A stretch of DNA of 16,159 nucleotides from the NCBI GenBank assembly GCA_938004375.1, contig CALKWH010000414.1:1-16159 (forward strand), read 5' to 3'. Positions 1-5,858 of the stretch are shown here, in pieces (within the stretch, counting starts at the first letter, position 1; each line of letters opens with the position of its first letter). This DNA comes from an uncultured Pseudomonadota bacterium. GTDB taxonomy: Bacteria > Myxococcota_A > Polyangia > HGW-17. The notes under the pieces were generated by a model. It was not told the DNA's origin, made no database searches, and worked only from the letters and a program-made list of their open reading frames with translations. The position numbers were made by a program, and so were the translations under genes.

Positions 1-198
1 TATGATTTAGGCCATGACTCCGTGAAGAGACGCTGAAAGATGTGGTCAATCGCTTGAAATCACGCAGGAAATTCCGGATCTTCGCCCGGCCGGATCCATG
101 CCGCGGGTCGCCCGGCCCCCCGTCGGTCCCGGGAAACACCGCGGGGATCCTGCCGAGCTCACGCAGATGAAACGCTGACACGCTGACGTTACGTCCAA

Positions 199-246
199 TC
201 GAAATCGAAATCGAAATCGAAGTCGAAATCGAAGTCGAAGTCGAAA
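199..246. repeat. Hexanucleotide tandem repeat TCGAAA/TCGAAG, 8 copies
   Basis: Eight consecutive 6-bp units read in phase on the plus strand. They differ only in the last base: A,A,A,G,A,G,G,A. The array lies between genes, and its base composition is more AT-rich than its surroundings. There are no spacers, so it is not CRISPR. It looks like a short slippage-generated microsatellite. A regulatory or protein-binding role is possible but unsupported. Confidence 0.9.
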
Positions 247-326
247 TCCGATTACCTCATGGACGGCGTCCCCGGCGGATCGATCCGGCCACTTTGCGAC
301 CCGTCTGCGGGTCGCCGGCCTCAAAC

Positions 327-350
327 GGGACGCCCTTTTGCGGGCGTCCC
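327..350 (-). terminator. Terminator-like hairpin after operon A
   Basis: Arms GGGACGCCC (327-335) and GGGCGTCCC (342-350) form a perfect 9-bp GC-rich stem with a 6-nt loop. It starts 20 nt after the stop codon of the minus-strand YjbQ-family gene. On the minus strand the stem is followed only by GTTTGAGG, a weak U-tract, so it may be an imperfect terminator or an mRNA-stabilising hairpin. A second hairpin at 296-315 follows directly. Confidence 0.5.
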
Positions 351-369
351 TGGGCTCCGGCGGGCGCAC

Positions 370-780
370 CTATTCTCCCTTGCGCAGGAAGGTCAGCAGG
401 AGCTCGCGCTTCCGGGGGCCGTCGTAGTCGATGAAGTAGACGGTCTGCCAGGTGCCCAGCAGGGGCTTGCCGGACACGACCGGGATCTGCACCGAGACGC
501 CGGTGAGCATCGTCTTGATGTGGGCGTCGCTGTTGCCCTCGGCGTGGGTGAAGCCGGCGTCCTTTGGCACCAGGCGCCGCATGTGCTCCAGGATGTCGGT
601 GCGCACGTGGGGATCGGTCTTCTCGTTGATCATGACCCCGGCGGTGGTGTGCGGCGAAAACACGAGCAGGATGCCCGAGTGGGTGGGGCCGCAGCCGGCG
701 AGGAAGCGCTGGATCTGGGGCATGACGTCGATGATCTGCTGGCGCAAGGTGGTGGTGATTTCACAGGTTTCCTGATGCAT
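370..780 (-). CDS. yjbQ: YjbQ/UPF0047 family protein (secondary thiamine-phosphate synthase-like)
   Basis: This 136-residue protein matches the UPF0047/YjbQ family in full length, about 130-140 residues. Conserved family signatures are visible: HTTAG (44-48), INE (51-53), the HIK of NSDAHIK (His87), GTWQ (109-112) and DGPR (120-123). The clustered His residues form the putative metal-binding active site of a small trimeric cytosolic enzyme. E. coli YjbQ has weak thiamine-phosphate synthase activity, but the physiological reaction of the family is not settled. The start is supported by AAAGGAG 6-7 nt upstream. It is the last gene of operon A, 34 bp after the hydrolase stop, with a hairpin 20 nt downstream. 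Family assignment is confident; the exact reaction is not. Confidence 0.93.
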   Translation of the reverse strand: MHQETCEITTTLRQQIIDVMPQIQRFLAGCGPTHSGILLVFSPHTTAGVMINEKTDPHVRTDILEHMRRLVPKDAGFTHAEGNSDAHIKTMLTGVSVQIPVVSGKPLLGTWQTVYFIDYDGPRKRELLLTFLRKGE

Positions 781-814
781 GGCGGAGCTCCTTTCACACG
801 GTGGTTGACGGAGC

Positions 815-1711
815 TTACTGTAGCAGAAAACCGGCGATGTTGTCGAGCAGGCCGGGATGATTTTCCAGAAGCCCGAAATGGGAGGCCCCGGGGATCTCGT
901 GGTAGGTCGCGTCGGGGAGCAGCGCGGCGGTGCGCTCCATGGCCGGGTGCGGGGTGACCCAGTCGGCGGTGCCGCCGGCCACCCAGGCGGGCAGGCGCAT
1001 CTCGGGGAGATGATCCCAGCCGTCGTGGAGGCAGAGCCCGAGGAGGGTGCGGCCGTAGACCTCGAGGCGGTTGGCGAGCACCCCCTCGACGCACCGCTGG
1101 AACAACTCCGGGTCGGTGCGCCGGCCGGCGAAGCGGATCCGGTAGAGGAACTCGCGCACGATCGGCTCGACGCGGGAGAGCGCGGCCTGCAGCACCAGCG
1201 GGGCCAGCGGCGAGGACACCGCCGTGCCCAGCACGCCGCGGATCACGCGGTCGATGGCCGGGGAGAAGGCGTGCACGAAGGGCAGGCCGGGAGCGCCGAA
1301 CACCAGCGCCAGGCGCGAGAACCGCTCGGGATCCCGTCGGTGCGCCTCGACGAGCACGGGAACCCCCATGGACCAGCCCAGGGCGGCCACCTGCTTTCCG
1401 GGGGCCAGGGCGTCGAGGACGGCCAGTGCGTCGGCAGCCTGGTCGGGGATCCCGAGGGCGTCGCCCGCCAGCGGGGTCGAACCGCCCATGCCGCGGTAGT
1501 CCCACGAGAGCACGCAGGCGTCCGGCGCCAGGCGCTCGAAGACCGGCGAGAAGCCGTACCAGCGCACGCCGATGCCGTTGGCGAGCAGGATCACGGGGCC
1601 GTCGGGGCGCCCGGCGCGCTCGACGTGGAGCGGGGTTCCGTCGAAGGCCGGCACGCTGAGGGACTCGTAGGTCAGGCCGCGAAAGTTGAAGGTGTCCAGG
1701 ACGGGGATCAT
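815..1711 (-). CDS. Alpha/beta-fold hydrolase
   Basis: This 298-residue protein has the alpha/beta hydrolase pattern. An oxyanion-loop region NGIG (45-48) follows the first long strand. The nucleophile elbow is GWSMG (112-116, Ser114). The acid is probably Asp250 in GGTADWV, and the catalytic His is His278 in GASHF. A helical lid segment of about residues 140-230 lies between the nucleophile and the acid. No signal peptide is visible, so it is probably cytosolic. The substrate cannot be told from sequence; esterase, lipase, lactonase or epoxide hydrolase-like activities are all possible. Its ATG overlaps the upstream lipoprotein's TGA as ATGA (1708-1711), which implies translational coupling. 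No separate Shine-Dalgarno sequence is obvious. Confidence 0.92.
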   Translation of the reverse strand: MIPVLDTFNFRGLTYESLSVPAFDGTPLHVERAGRPDGPVILLANGIGVRWYGFSPVFERLAPDACVLSWDYRGMGGSTPLAGDALGIPDQAADALAVLDALAPGKQVAALGWSMGVPVLVEAHRRDPERFSRLALVFGAPGLPFVHAFSPAIDRVIRGVLGTAVSSPLAPLVLQAALSRVEPIVREFLYRIRFAGRRTDPELFQRCVEGVLANRLEVYGRTLLGLCLHDGWDHLPEMRLPAWVAGGTADWVTPHPAMERTAALLPDATYHEIPGASHFGLLENHPGLLDNIAGFLLQ

Positions 1712-2775
1712 TCGGTCACGATGTCGAAGGCGGTGGGGAACTCGCGACCCGAGCAGGACAGGTCGACGTTGGCGCTGGCGCTATCCACGCACGCGGTGAC
1801 AGTGAAGGAGTGGATGTTCAGCAGGGAGGTGATCGTGGTGTGCAGGGTGACTGCGCGATCGGTCCCGGTGCCGTCGAAGGCGTAGAAATAGAAGCGGAGC
1901 GCGCCCAGCCCGTCGTCCCAGACATACCCGGGGCGGGTGACGTCGATGGTGCCCTCGATGGTGGCGCCCTGGTCGTCGATGGCGTAGGTCCAGAGCGTGT
2001 GCCACGAGAAAATGCCCAGGGCGGAGGCGCTCCAGGAGCGGCCCTCTGGGTAGTAATAGCCGTCGGCCAGCATGGTCCAGGCATCGGAGGACAAGGTGGC
2101 CGGAGAACCGTTGGTGTCTTGGAGGTTGACGTTGTCCATGGTGCCAGCGGTCGCGAACACCGAGGGGGTCTCGCCGACGCGAGCCAGGGCGTAGCGCGTG
2201 GGGCCGGCATACGGATCGGCCGAGGTGGTGGACTCGAAGACGATCTCGAGGGCGTCCAGGGTCCGGGTGGCGCGGAAGGTCAGGGTCTCGACGCCGTCAG
2301 GCATGGTCATCACGACCTCGCCGGCGGAGGTGCCCTCGGCCACGGTCACGGAGACGGACGCAGGCGCCTCGGGGACGCGGTTCAGGAGGTTGTTCACGGG
2401 CATGAACAGGATGGGCGTCAGGTCGGCACCGGCCGCGGACAACTTGTTGAACTGGAAGTTCCCCACGACGGCCAGGGTCACCTGGGCGCCGCCGGCCAGG
2501 GTCACCGGCTGGGGGGTGTTCGTCAGGGTCATCAACTGGGTGCCGTCGGTCGTGTCGATGACCGTGTCCACCTCCGTGACCCGCCAGTTGCCCTTGAGCA
2601 CGTCGGAGGGATCGTTGGTGTTGTTGTTCGTGTTGTTCGCGTTGTTCGCGTTGTTGACGTTGTTCGTGTTATTGACGTTGTTTCCGTTGTTTTCGTCGTA
2701 AGTGCTGCCGACGGTGCAACCGGAACCGAAGACGAACGATAATAGAAAGAGTGCACTCCAGAAATGGCGTTGCAT
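1708..2775 (-). CDS. Lipoprotein with Asn-triplet spacer, unknown function
   Basis: This 355-residue protein starts at the ATG with AGGAGG 8 nt upstream; a longer in-frame extension to 2826 lacks this support. Residues 1-19 are a type II signal peptide with Cys20 as the lipidation site (GSGC). Residues 29-54 are a low-complexity spacer of NN-x triplets (x = V, T, A), like the spacers behind lipoboxes in some Myxococcota. The remainder (about 58-355) looks beta-rich. It opens with a GNWRVTEVDT segment reminiscent of lipocalin-like or META-type beta-barrel starts, but I do not recognise a family. Two Cys near the C-terminus may form a disulfide. Probable location is the outer membrane. It heads operon A and is coupled to the hydrolase by ATGA overlap. 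Confidence 0.85.
   Translation of the reverse strand: MQRHFWSALFLLSFVFGSGCTVGSTYDENNGNNVNNTNNVNNANNANNTNNNTNDPSDVLKGNWRVTEVDTVIDTTDGTQLMTLTNTPQPVTLAGGAQVTLAVVGNFQFNKLSAAGADLTPILFMPVNNLLNRVPEAPASVSVTVAEGTSAGEVVMTMPDGVETLTFRATRTLDALEIVFESTTSADPYAGPTRYALARVGETPSVFATAGTMDNVNLQDTNGSPATLSSDAWTMLADGYYYPEGRSWSASALGIFSWHTLWTYAIDDQGATIEGTIDVTRPGYVWDDGLGALRFYFYAFDGTGTDRAVTLHTTITSLLNIHSFTVTACVDSASANVDLSCSGREFPTAFDIVTE
2614..2691 (-). repeat. Asn-Asn-x coding repeat
   Basis: This degenerate tandem repeat encodes NN followed by V, T or A, residues 29-54 of the lipoprotein. At DNA level it is a 9-bp AAC-AAC-NNC unit repeated about eight times. It forms a flexible hydrophilic tether between the lipidated Cys and the folded domain. 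Such arrays can change length by slippage in 9-bp steps without breaking the frame. Confidence 0.85.
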
Positions 2776-2797
2776 GTGAGGTTCCTCCTGGTCCCGA

Positions 2798-2826
2798 AGG
2801 GTACCCGAAAGGCCGGGCCGTGACAA
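2798..2826 (-). promoter_or_regulatory. Predicted promoter of operon A
   Basis: On the minus strand TTGTCA (2826-2821) and TACCCT (2803-2798) are separated by 17 bp. The -35 is one base off consensus. The -10 is GC-rich but of a type often seen in deltaproteobacterial promoters. The predicted start lies 15-20 nt before the AGGAGG and ATG of the lipoprotein gene. Confidence 0.5.
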
Positions 2827-2889
2827 GAGGCATGAGCGAAAAACACGCGTGACGGCAGCGCCCGACGGATGATTTGCTTCAGTCCCTCC

Positions 2890-2918
2890 TTGAAATCGGG
2901 GGGGAAGTTCTCCATAAT
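2890..2918 (+). promoter_or_regulatory. Predicted promoter of operon B
   Basis: TTGAAA (2890-2895), a 17-bp spacer and CATAAT (2913-2918) make a good sigma70-type promoter. Transcription would start near 2925, about 33 nt before the ATG at 2958. It diverges from the operon A promoter, with about 64 bp between the two -35 boxes, so one regulator could act on both. Confidence 0.65.
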
Positions 2919-2957
2919 GCCAGAGCCGACGGTCCCTGGCCGAACATGAGGTGATGC

Positions 2958-3332
2958 ATGAAGATTCCCGAAACCCCCCTTGCGCCTCCTCCCGTGTCTT
3001 CAGGCACGGTGCTGGCCGACCCCCTGGTCCAGGACTCGGGGCCGATGGGACACAGGGCGCCGGCCGGCCGCGTCGAGGCGCCGGTGTCCGAGGGCGCCCG
3101 GGAGCTCGCGGCCCTGGTCGACAGCGGGCAGCTCACCCCTCTCCAGGCCATGAACCTGGTCATCGACTCCATCGTCTCGCAGTCCGCCGCGGCCGATCCC
3201 GACGGCCTGCGTCGTTTCCTCGTCTCCCACGTCGCCTCCGACCCCCAGTTGCGGCAACTGGCCGCCTCCCTCGGGCTGGACGCCCAGGGGCTGGAGGGCC
3301 TGGCCGGTCAGGCGGAACAGGGCAAGTCATGA
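2958..3332 (+). CDS. Small hypothetical protein with helical C-terminal half
   Basis: This 124-residue protein has GAGGTG 4 nt before the ATG. Residues 1-44 are Pro/Gly-rich and probably disordered. Residues about 45-118 look alpha-helical, with a pattern of the type SGQLTPLQAMNLVIDSIV followed by LRRFLVSHVASDPQLRQLAASLG. I have a general impression that short helical modules of this type occur in myxobacterial proteins, but I cannot name the family. There is no signal peptide or membrane segment, so it is probably cytosolic. Its TGA overlaps the next gene's ATG (ATGA, 3329-3332), so it is co-translated with the lipoprotein. It is the first gene of operon B. That it is coding is supported by promoter, ribosome site and overlap; its function is unknown. 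Confidence 0.75.
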   Translation: MKIPETPLAPPPVSSGTVLADPLVQDSGPMGHRAPAGRVEAPVSEGARELAALVDSGQLTPLQAMNLVIDSIVSQSAAADPDGLRRFLVSHVASDPQLRQLAASLGLDAQGLEGLAGQAEQGKS

Positions 3333-4654
3333 AAAACATCTCCTCTCTTCTGATTGTCATGTGCTTTGCGTGCTTCCATGTCGCCTGCGACTCGTCCCCC
3401 CAGGTGTCCGGCCCCAAGAGCTTCGTGGTCGGGCAGCCGGTGACCATCTCGGTCGAACAGGGCTCCAACTTCGTCGAGAACCAGTTCAAGATCCTCGACT
3501 CCGAGGGGGGCATCTTCACGCCCTCGACGTCCAACATGGAGTACACCTTCATCAGCCCCAAGGAGTTCTCCTTCCGGGTGCCGCCCCACGTGGCCGCCGG
3601 CAAGGCCACCTTCGAGATCGGCTCCACCAGCGGACCATACAAAATCGAGGCCACCCTGTACCGCGGCTTCGTGACCGGGGACGGGGCGGGCAACGTCACC
3701 ATGCACAGCCTGGACAACCCGTCCAAGGTCCTGCGCCGGGGTACCATGGGCGTCGGCTCCTACCAGCTCCGCCTGCTCAACGATCAGAGCCAGTTCGTCG
3801 TGTTCTCCCCCGCCGACGGCCGCATTGACTGGCTCTCGGTGGACAACGCCGACACCTCGAAGTTCGGCGTGGTCGCCCCCGCGCTCTCCATCGCCTCGGA
3901 CACCCCCGGCGTGAACGCGCGCCCCGCCGACATCCTGGCGCTGTCCCGCGGGCTCATCGTCGCAACCGACCGCGGCGTGGGCACGCTGCTGGTGAGCGCG
4001 GCGGGCTCGGGCACCGAGGTCACCTTCGGCTCCTGGATCTCCCAGGCCGCCTCGTTCAACGCCCTGGACATCAGCGAACCGCTCAGCGAGGGAGCGGGGG
4101 CCCGCATCGTGGCCGCCGGCGCCGTGGGCGCCGCCACCGAGGCAGTGCTCGTGGTCTTCAACTCGGTACCGTTCCCCACGAACAACTCCACCAAGGTGCA
4201 GATCACCCTCACCACCGAGCACGCGAACGTCAGCGACGTCGCCATCTCCCGCTCCGGCGCCTACATCGCCGCGGTCAACCCCGACCTGAACAGGCTGTTC
4301 CTGGTCGAGTTCGACTCCCGCAACGTGGTGCCCACCGATATCAGCGGGTGCCAGGGACCCCGCAGCCTGCAGTTCGTGGCCGGTGACCAGCGCCTGGCGG
4401 TGCTGTGCGTGAACTCGAGGACCCTCGAGTTGTTCTCGGTGGCCGGCACGACCGCCACCCCGTACCGGTCGCTCCTGGTGGGCACCGAGACCCGGCGCCC
4501 CATCGCGCTCTACTACGATCCCACGGGCCTGCTCTACGTCTCCCTGGAGGAGGGCGGCCTGCAGGTCGTCGAGGCCGGCTCCTCCAACCCCGAGGTCACC
4601 GACGTGCCCGGCTTCGACGGGATCATCGCCGGCAGCTTCTTCATCCAGCCGTAG
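3329..4654 (+). CDS. Propeller-like lipoprotein with IPT/TIG-like N-terminal region
   Basis: This 441-residue protein starts at the ATG overlapping the previous stop. An in-frame extension back to 2951 only shadows the preceding gene. Residues 1-19 are a hydrophobic signal with a lipobox-like VAC ending at Cys20; the -3 residue is unusual. Residues about 25-112 look like an immunoglobulin-type beta-sandwich (GPKSFVVGQPVTISVEQGSNF), as in IPT/TIG domains. From about 115 to the end, repeated beta segments of the kind GAYIAAVNPDLNRLFLVEF and DQRLAVLCVNSRTLELFSV suggest a YVTN/NHL-like beta-propeller. It is probably an outer-membrane or periplasmic binding or scaffold lipoprotein. It lies 11 bp before a PilZ gene. 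The propeller reading is an inference from repeat periodicity; no enzymatic motif is visible. Confidence 0.82.
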   Translation: MKNISSLLIVMCFACFHVACDSSPQVSGPKSFVVGQPVTISVEQGSNFVENQFKILDSEGGIFTPSTSNMEYTFISPKEFSFRVPPHVAAGKATFEIGSTSGPYKIEATLYRGFVTGDGAGNVTMHSLDNPSKVLRRGTMGVGSYQLRLLNDQSQFVVFSPADGRIDWLSVDNADTSKFGVVAPALSIASDTPGVNARPADILALSRGLIVATDRGVGTLLVSAAGSGTEVTFGSWISQAASFNALDISEPLSEGAGARIVAAGAVGAATEAVLVVFNSVPFPTNNSTKVQITLTTEHANVSDVAISRSGAYIAAVNPDLNRLFLVEFDSRNVVPTDISGCQGPRSLQFVAGDQRLAVLCVNSRTLELFSVAGTTATPYRSLLVGTETRRPIALYYDPTGLLYVSLEEGGLQVVEAGSSNPEVTDVPGFDGIIAGSFFIQP

Positions 4655-4665
4655 GAGATCCGGCC

Positions 4666-5016
4666 ATGAGCGACACCGGCGGCCCCGAATTCCGCGAACA
4701 CCCCAGGCTCACGGCAGAGCTCAAGGTCACCCTCAACCATCACCGCTGGGTGAGCCCCATCGAGGTCGTCTCCAAGGACATCAGCCTGGGGGGAATCTTC
4801 GTGTATACCCGCTACACCCGCGACCTGCCGGCCACCATGGTGCTCACCATCACGCTGCCCACCGGCGACGACCGCTGGGTGACCTTCGACGGCGAGGTCA
4901 TGCACTGCATCCCCGGCGTGGGCGTGGGCCTGCGCTTTCTCACGCGCAGCCGCCACCTCAACGCGCTGCTCAAGCGCATCGAGCGTGGCTCCCCCGAGGC
5001 CATCGCCGGGCTCTGA
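4666..5016 (+). CDS. PilZ domain protein (cyclic-di-GMP receptor)
   Basis: This 116-residue single-domain protein carries both canonical c-di-GMP-binding motifs. RxxxR is at Arg10-Arg14 (REHPR) and [D/N]xSxxG is DISLGG at 38-43. The barrel continues through VTFDGEVMHCIPGVGVGLRF, a typical PilZ ending. It should bind c-di-GMP in the cytosol and act as an adaptor for motility, surface or secretion functions. The start is supported by AGGAG about 9 nt upstream, and the gene follows the propeller lipoprotein by 11 bp. An in-frame extension back to 4405 only shadows the upstream gene. The partner is unknown; the two upstream operon genes are the obvious candidates. Confidence 0.93.
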   Translation: MSDTGGPEFREHPRLTAELKVTLNHHRWVSPIEVVSKDISLGGIFVYTRYTRDLPATMVLTITLPTGDDRWVTFDGEVMHCIPGVGVGLRFLTRSRHLNALLKRIERGSPEAIAGL

Positions 5017-5024
5017 TTTTTCCC

Positions 5025-5053
5025 TTGACTTTTTTTCGACGGAAACCTAAAAA
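5025..5053 (+). promoter_or_regulatory. Predicted tRNA promoter
   Basis: TTGACT (5025-5030), a 17-bp spacer and TAAAAA (5048-5053) lie 12 bp before the tRNA. The segment between the -10 box and the tRNA (GCAGGGCCTGAC) is GC-rich, like the discriminators of stringently controlled stable-RNA promoters. The tRNA can therefore be transcribed independently of operon B, which has no visible terminator before it. Confidence 0.65.
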
Positions 5054-5065
5054 GCAGGGCCTGAC

Positions 5066-5139
5066 GGCGATGTAGCTCAGCCGGTCAGAGCAAGCGGCTC
5101 ATATCCGCTGTGTCCGGGGTTCAAGTCCCTGCATCGCCA
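5066..5139 (+). tRNA. tRNA with anticodon CAT, probably elongator tRNA-Met
   Basis: The cloverleaf folds fully. The acceptor stem GGCGATG/CATCGCC pairs over 7 bp (5066-5072 with 5132-5138). The D stem is GCTC/GAGC. The anticodon stem AGCGG/CCGCT holds the loop CTCATAT, with CAT at 5100-5102. The variable loop is GTGTC. The T arm is CGGGG-TTCAAGT-CCCTG, with one G-T pair. The discriminator is A and the 3' CCA is not encoded. The fully paired acceptor end rules out initiator tRNA. The choice between elongator Met and the lysidine-modified Ile tRNA rests on resemblance of the acceptor and variable loop to elongator Met, and is less certain. Confidence 0.93.
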
Positions 5140-5144
5140 CCCGC

Positions 5145-5181
5145 AAGCCGGAGATTCCCACGAGTCTCCGGCTTTTTTTTT
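5145..5181 (+). terminator. Intrinsic terminator of the tRNA gene
   Basis: A 10-bp GC-rich stem, AAGCCGGAGA (5145-5154) with TCTCCGGCTT (5165-5174), has a 10-nt loop and runs into nine consecutive T (5173-5181). It begins 6 nt after the tRNA and ends on the last base of the convergent minus-strand gene. On the minus strand it lacks a U-tract, so it should terminate mainly rightward transcription. Confidence 0.93.
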
Positions 5182-5858
5182 CACCACTCCAGGACGTACC
5201 AGGAGCGGCCCCAGTTGATCAGGCGGCGGACGGTGAGGGACTTGCGGTCGCCGTCGGCGTGGTAGTAGACGGTGTTCTTCTCGCAGGACCAGTGGGCCAG
5301 GCGGTTGAAGTCGGCGCCGGGGGGCACGAAGCGGCACTCGCCCAGTTCGATGGACTCGAAGGTGGCGGCGGCGAACCCGCGCCGGCCGGTCAGGCGGGCC
5401 AGGCGGTCACGGCCGCGGGAGAGGGCGCCGGCGTGGAGCGAGCGGACCGCGCGGTCCTGCTCCTCGGGGTTGCCCATGTGCATGTCCTTGATCCGGGACA
5501 GGATCGGCAGGGGCACGAACCAGCGGTCCAGCGCGTCGGGGCGGCTCTGGGAGAGCCCGCGGAACAGATCCCGCACGCGGTCCTCGGTGTCCTCGTCGGG
5601 CAAAGGCGGCGCCGAGGTCTCCTTGCGGTTCTCCCAGGGCACGGGGTCCGCCGGGACACCGGGGCGCCGGGCCTCGGGCGCGCTGGGGCTGCCGGGGGCC
5701 GTCGCCGCCTGATCGGGCGCCTGGCCGATCAGGCCGGTGCCCTGGCCGTCGTCCACGGGCTCGGGGACGCAGCCGGACGAGAGAAGGAGCTGGGCCGCGA
5801 GGAAGAGCGGCAGCACGAAGAAAAGAAGGACGAGCGGGTGGTGGGCGCGCCGGGTCAT
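5181..5858 (-). CDS. Small putative lipoprotein, unknown function
   Basis: This 225-residue protein starts at an ATG overlapping the xseA stop as ATGA (5855-5858), which predicts translational coupling. Residues 1-29 form a long hydrophobic signal ending LLLSSGC, so Cys30 is a likely lipidation site, although Ser at -3 is not ideal. Residues 31-90 are Pro/Ala/Asp-rich and probably a tether. Residues about 92-225 form a compact domain (DALDRWFVPLPILSRIKDM, then FESIELGECRFVPPG and a WGRSWYVLEW terminus). Two Cys (175, 192) could form a disulfide. The pattern resembles small periplasmic alpha+beta SnoaL/NTF2-like folds only loosely; I do not recognise a family. It is the last gene of operon C. 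Confidence 0.75.
   Translation of the reverse strand: MTRRAHHPLVLLFFVLPLFLAAQLLLSSGCVPEPVDDGQGTGLIGQAPDQAATAPGSPSAPEARRPGVPADPVPWENRKETSAPPLPDEDTEDRVRDLFRGLSQSRPDALDRWFVPLPILSRIKDMHMGNPEEQDRAVRSLHAGALSRGRDRLARLTGRRGFAAATFESIELGECRFVPPGADFNRLAHWSCEKNTVYYHADGDRKSLTVRRLINWGRSWYVLEW

Larger units (their letters stand above)
1..369. other. Non-coding left end
   Basis: I see no convincing gene here. A minus-strand open frame at 46-369 is Arg-rich only because it reads through the hexamer repeat at 199-246, and it has no recognisable domain or ribosome binding site. The plus strand has a stop at 34-36 that could end a gene entering from the left, but eleven codons are too few to judge. The segment holds the hexamer repeat and two adjacent hairpins: 8-bp arms at 296-303 and 308-315, and 9-bp arms at 327-335 and 342-350. 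The second lies just downstream of the minus-strand yjbQ-like gene. Confidence 0.6.

Noticed and set aside
199..246. CRISPR array
   Set aside because: The units are 6 bp and contiguous, with no spacers and no cas genes in the window.
46..369. Minus-strand frame with an RFRFRLRFR stretch
   Set aside because: The stretch is simply the translation of the hexamer repeat. No ribosome site, no family, and the terminator-like hairpin lies inside it.
857..2742. Long plus-strand frames opposite the hydrolase and the Asn-rich lipoprotein
   Set aside because: They lie antisense to genes with recognisable motifs, ribosome sites and an ATGA overlap, and their composition is that of shadow frames.
2951..3328. 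Extended start of the propeller-like lipoprotein at 2951
   Set aside because: This part overlaps the 124-residue gene in another frame. The ATG at 3329 begins a signal peptide and overlaps the previous stop.
5077..5337. Minus-strand frame running across the tRNA, containing RDLNPGHSGYEPLALTG
   Set aside because: That peptide is the antisense of the tRNA, a familiar artefact of automated gene calling.
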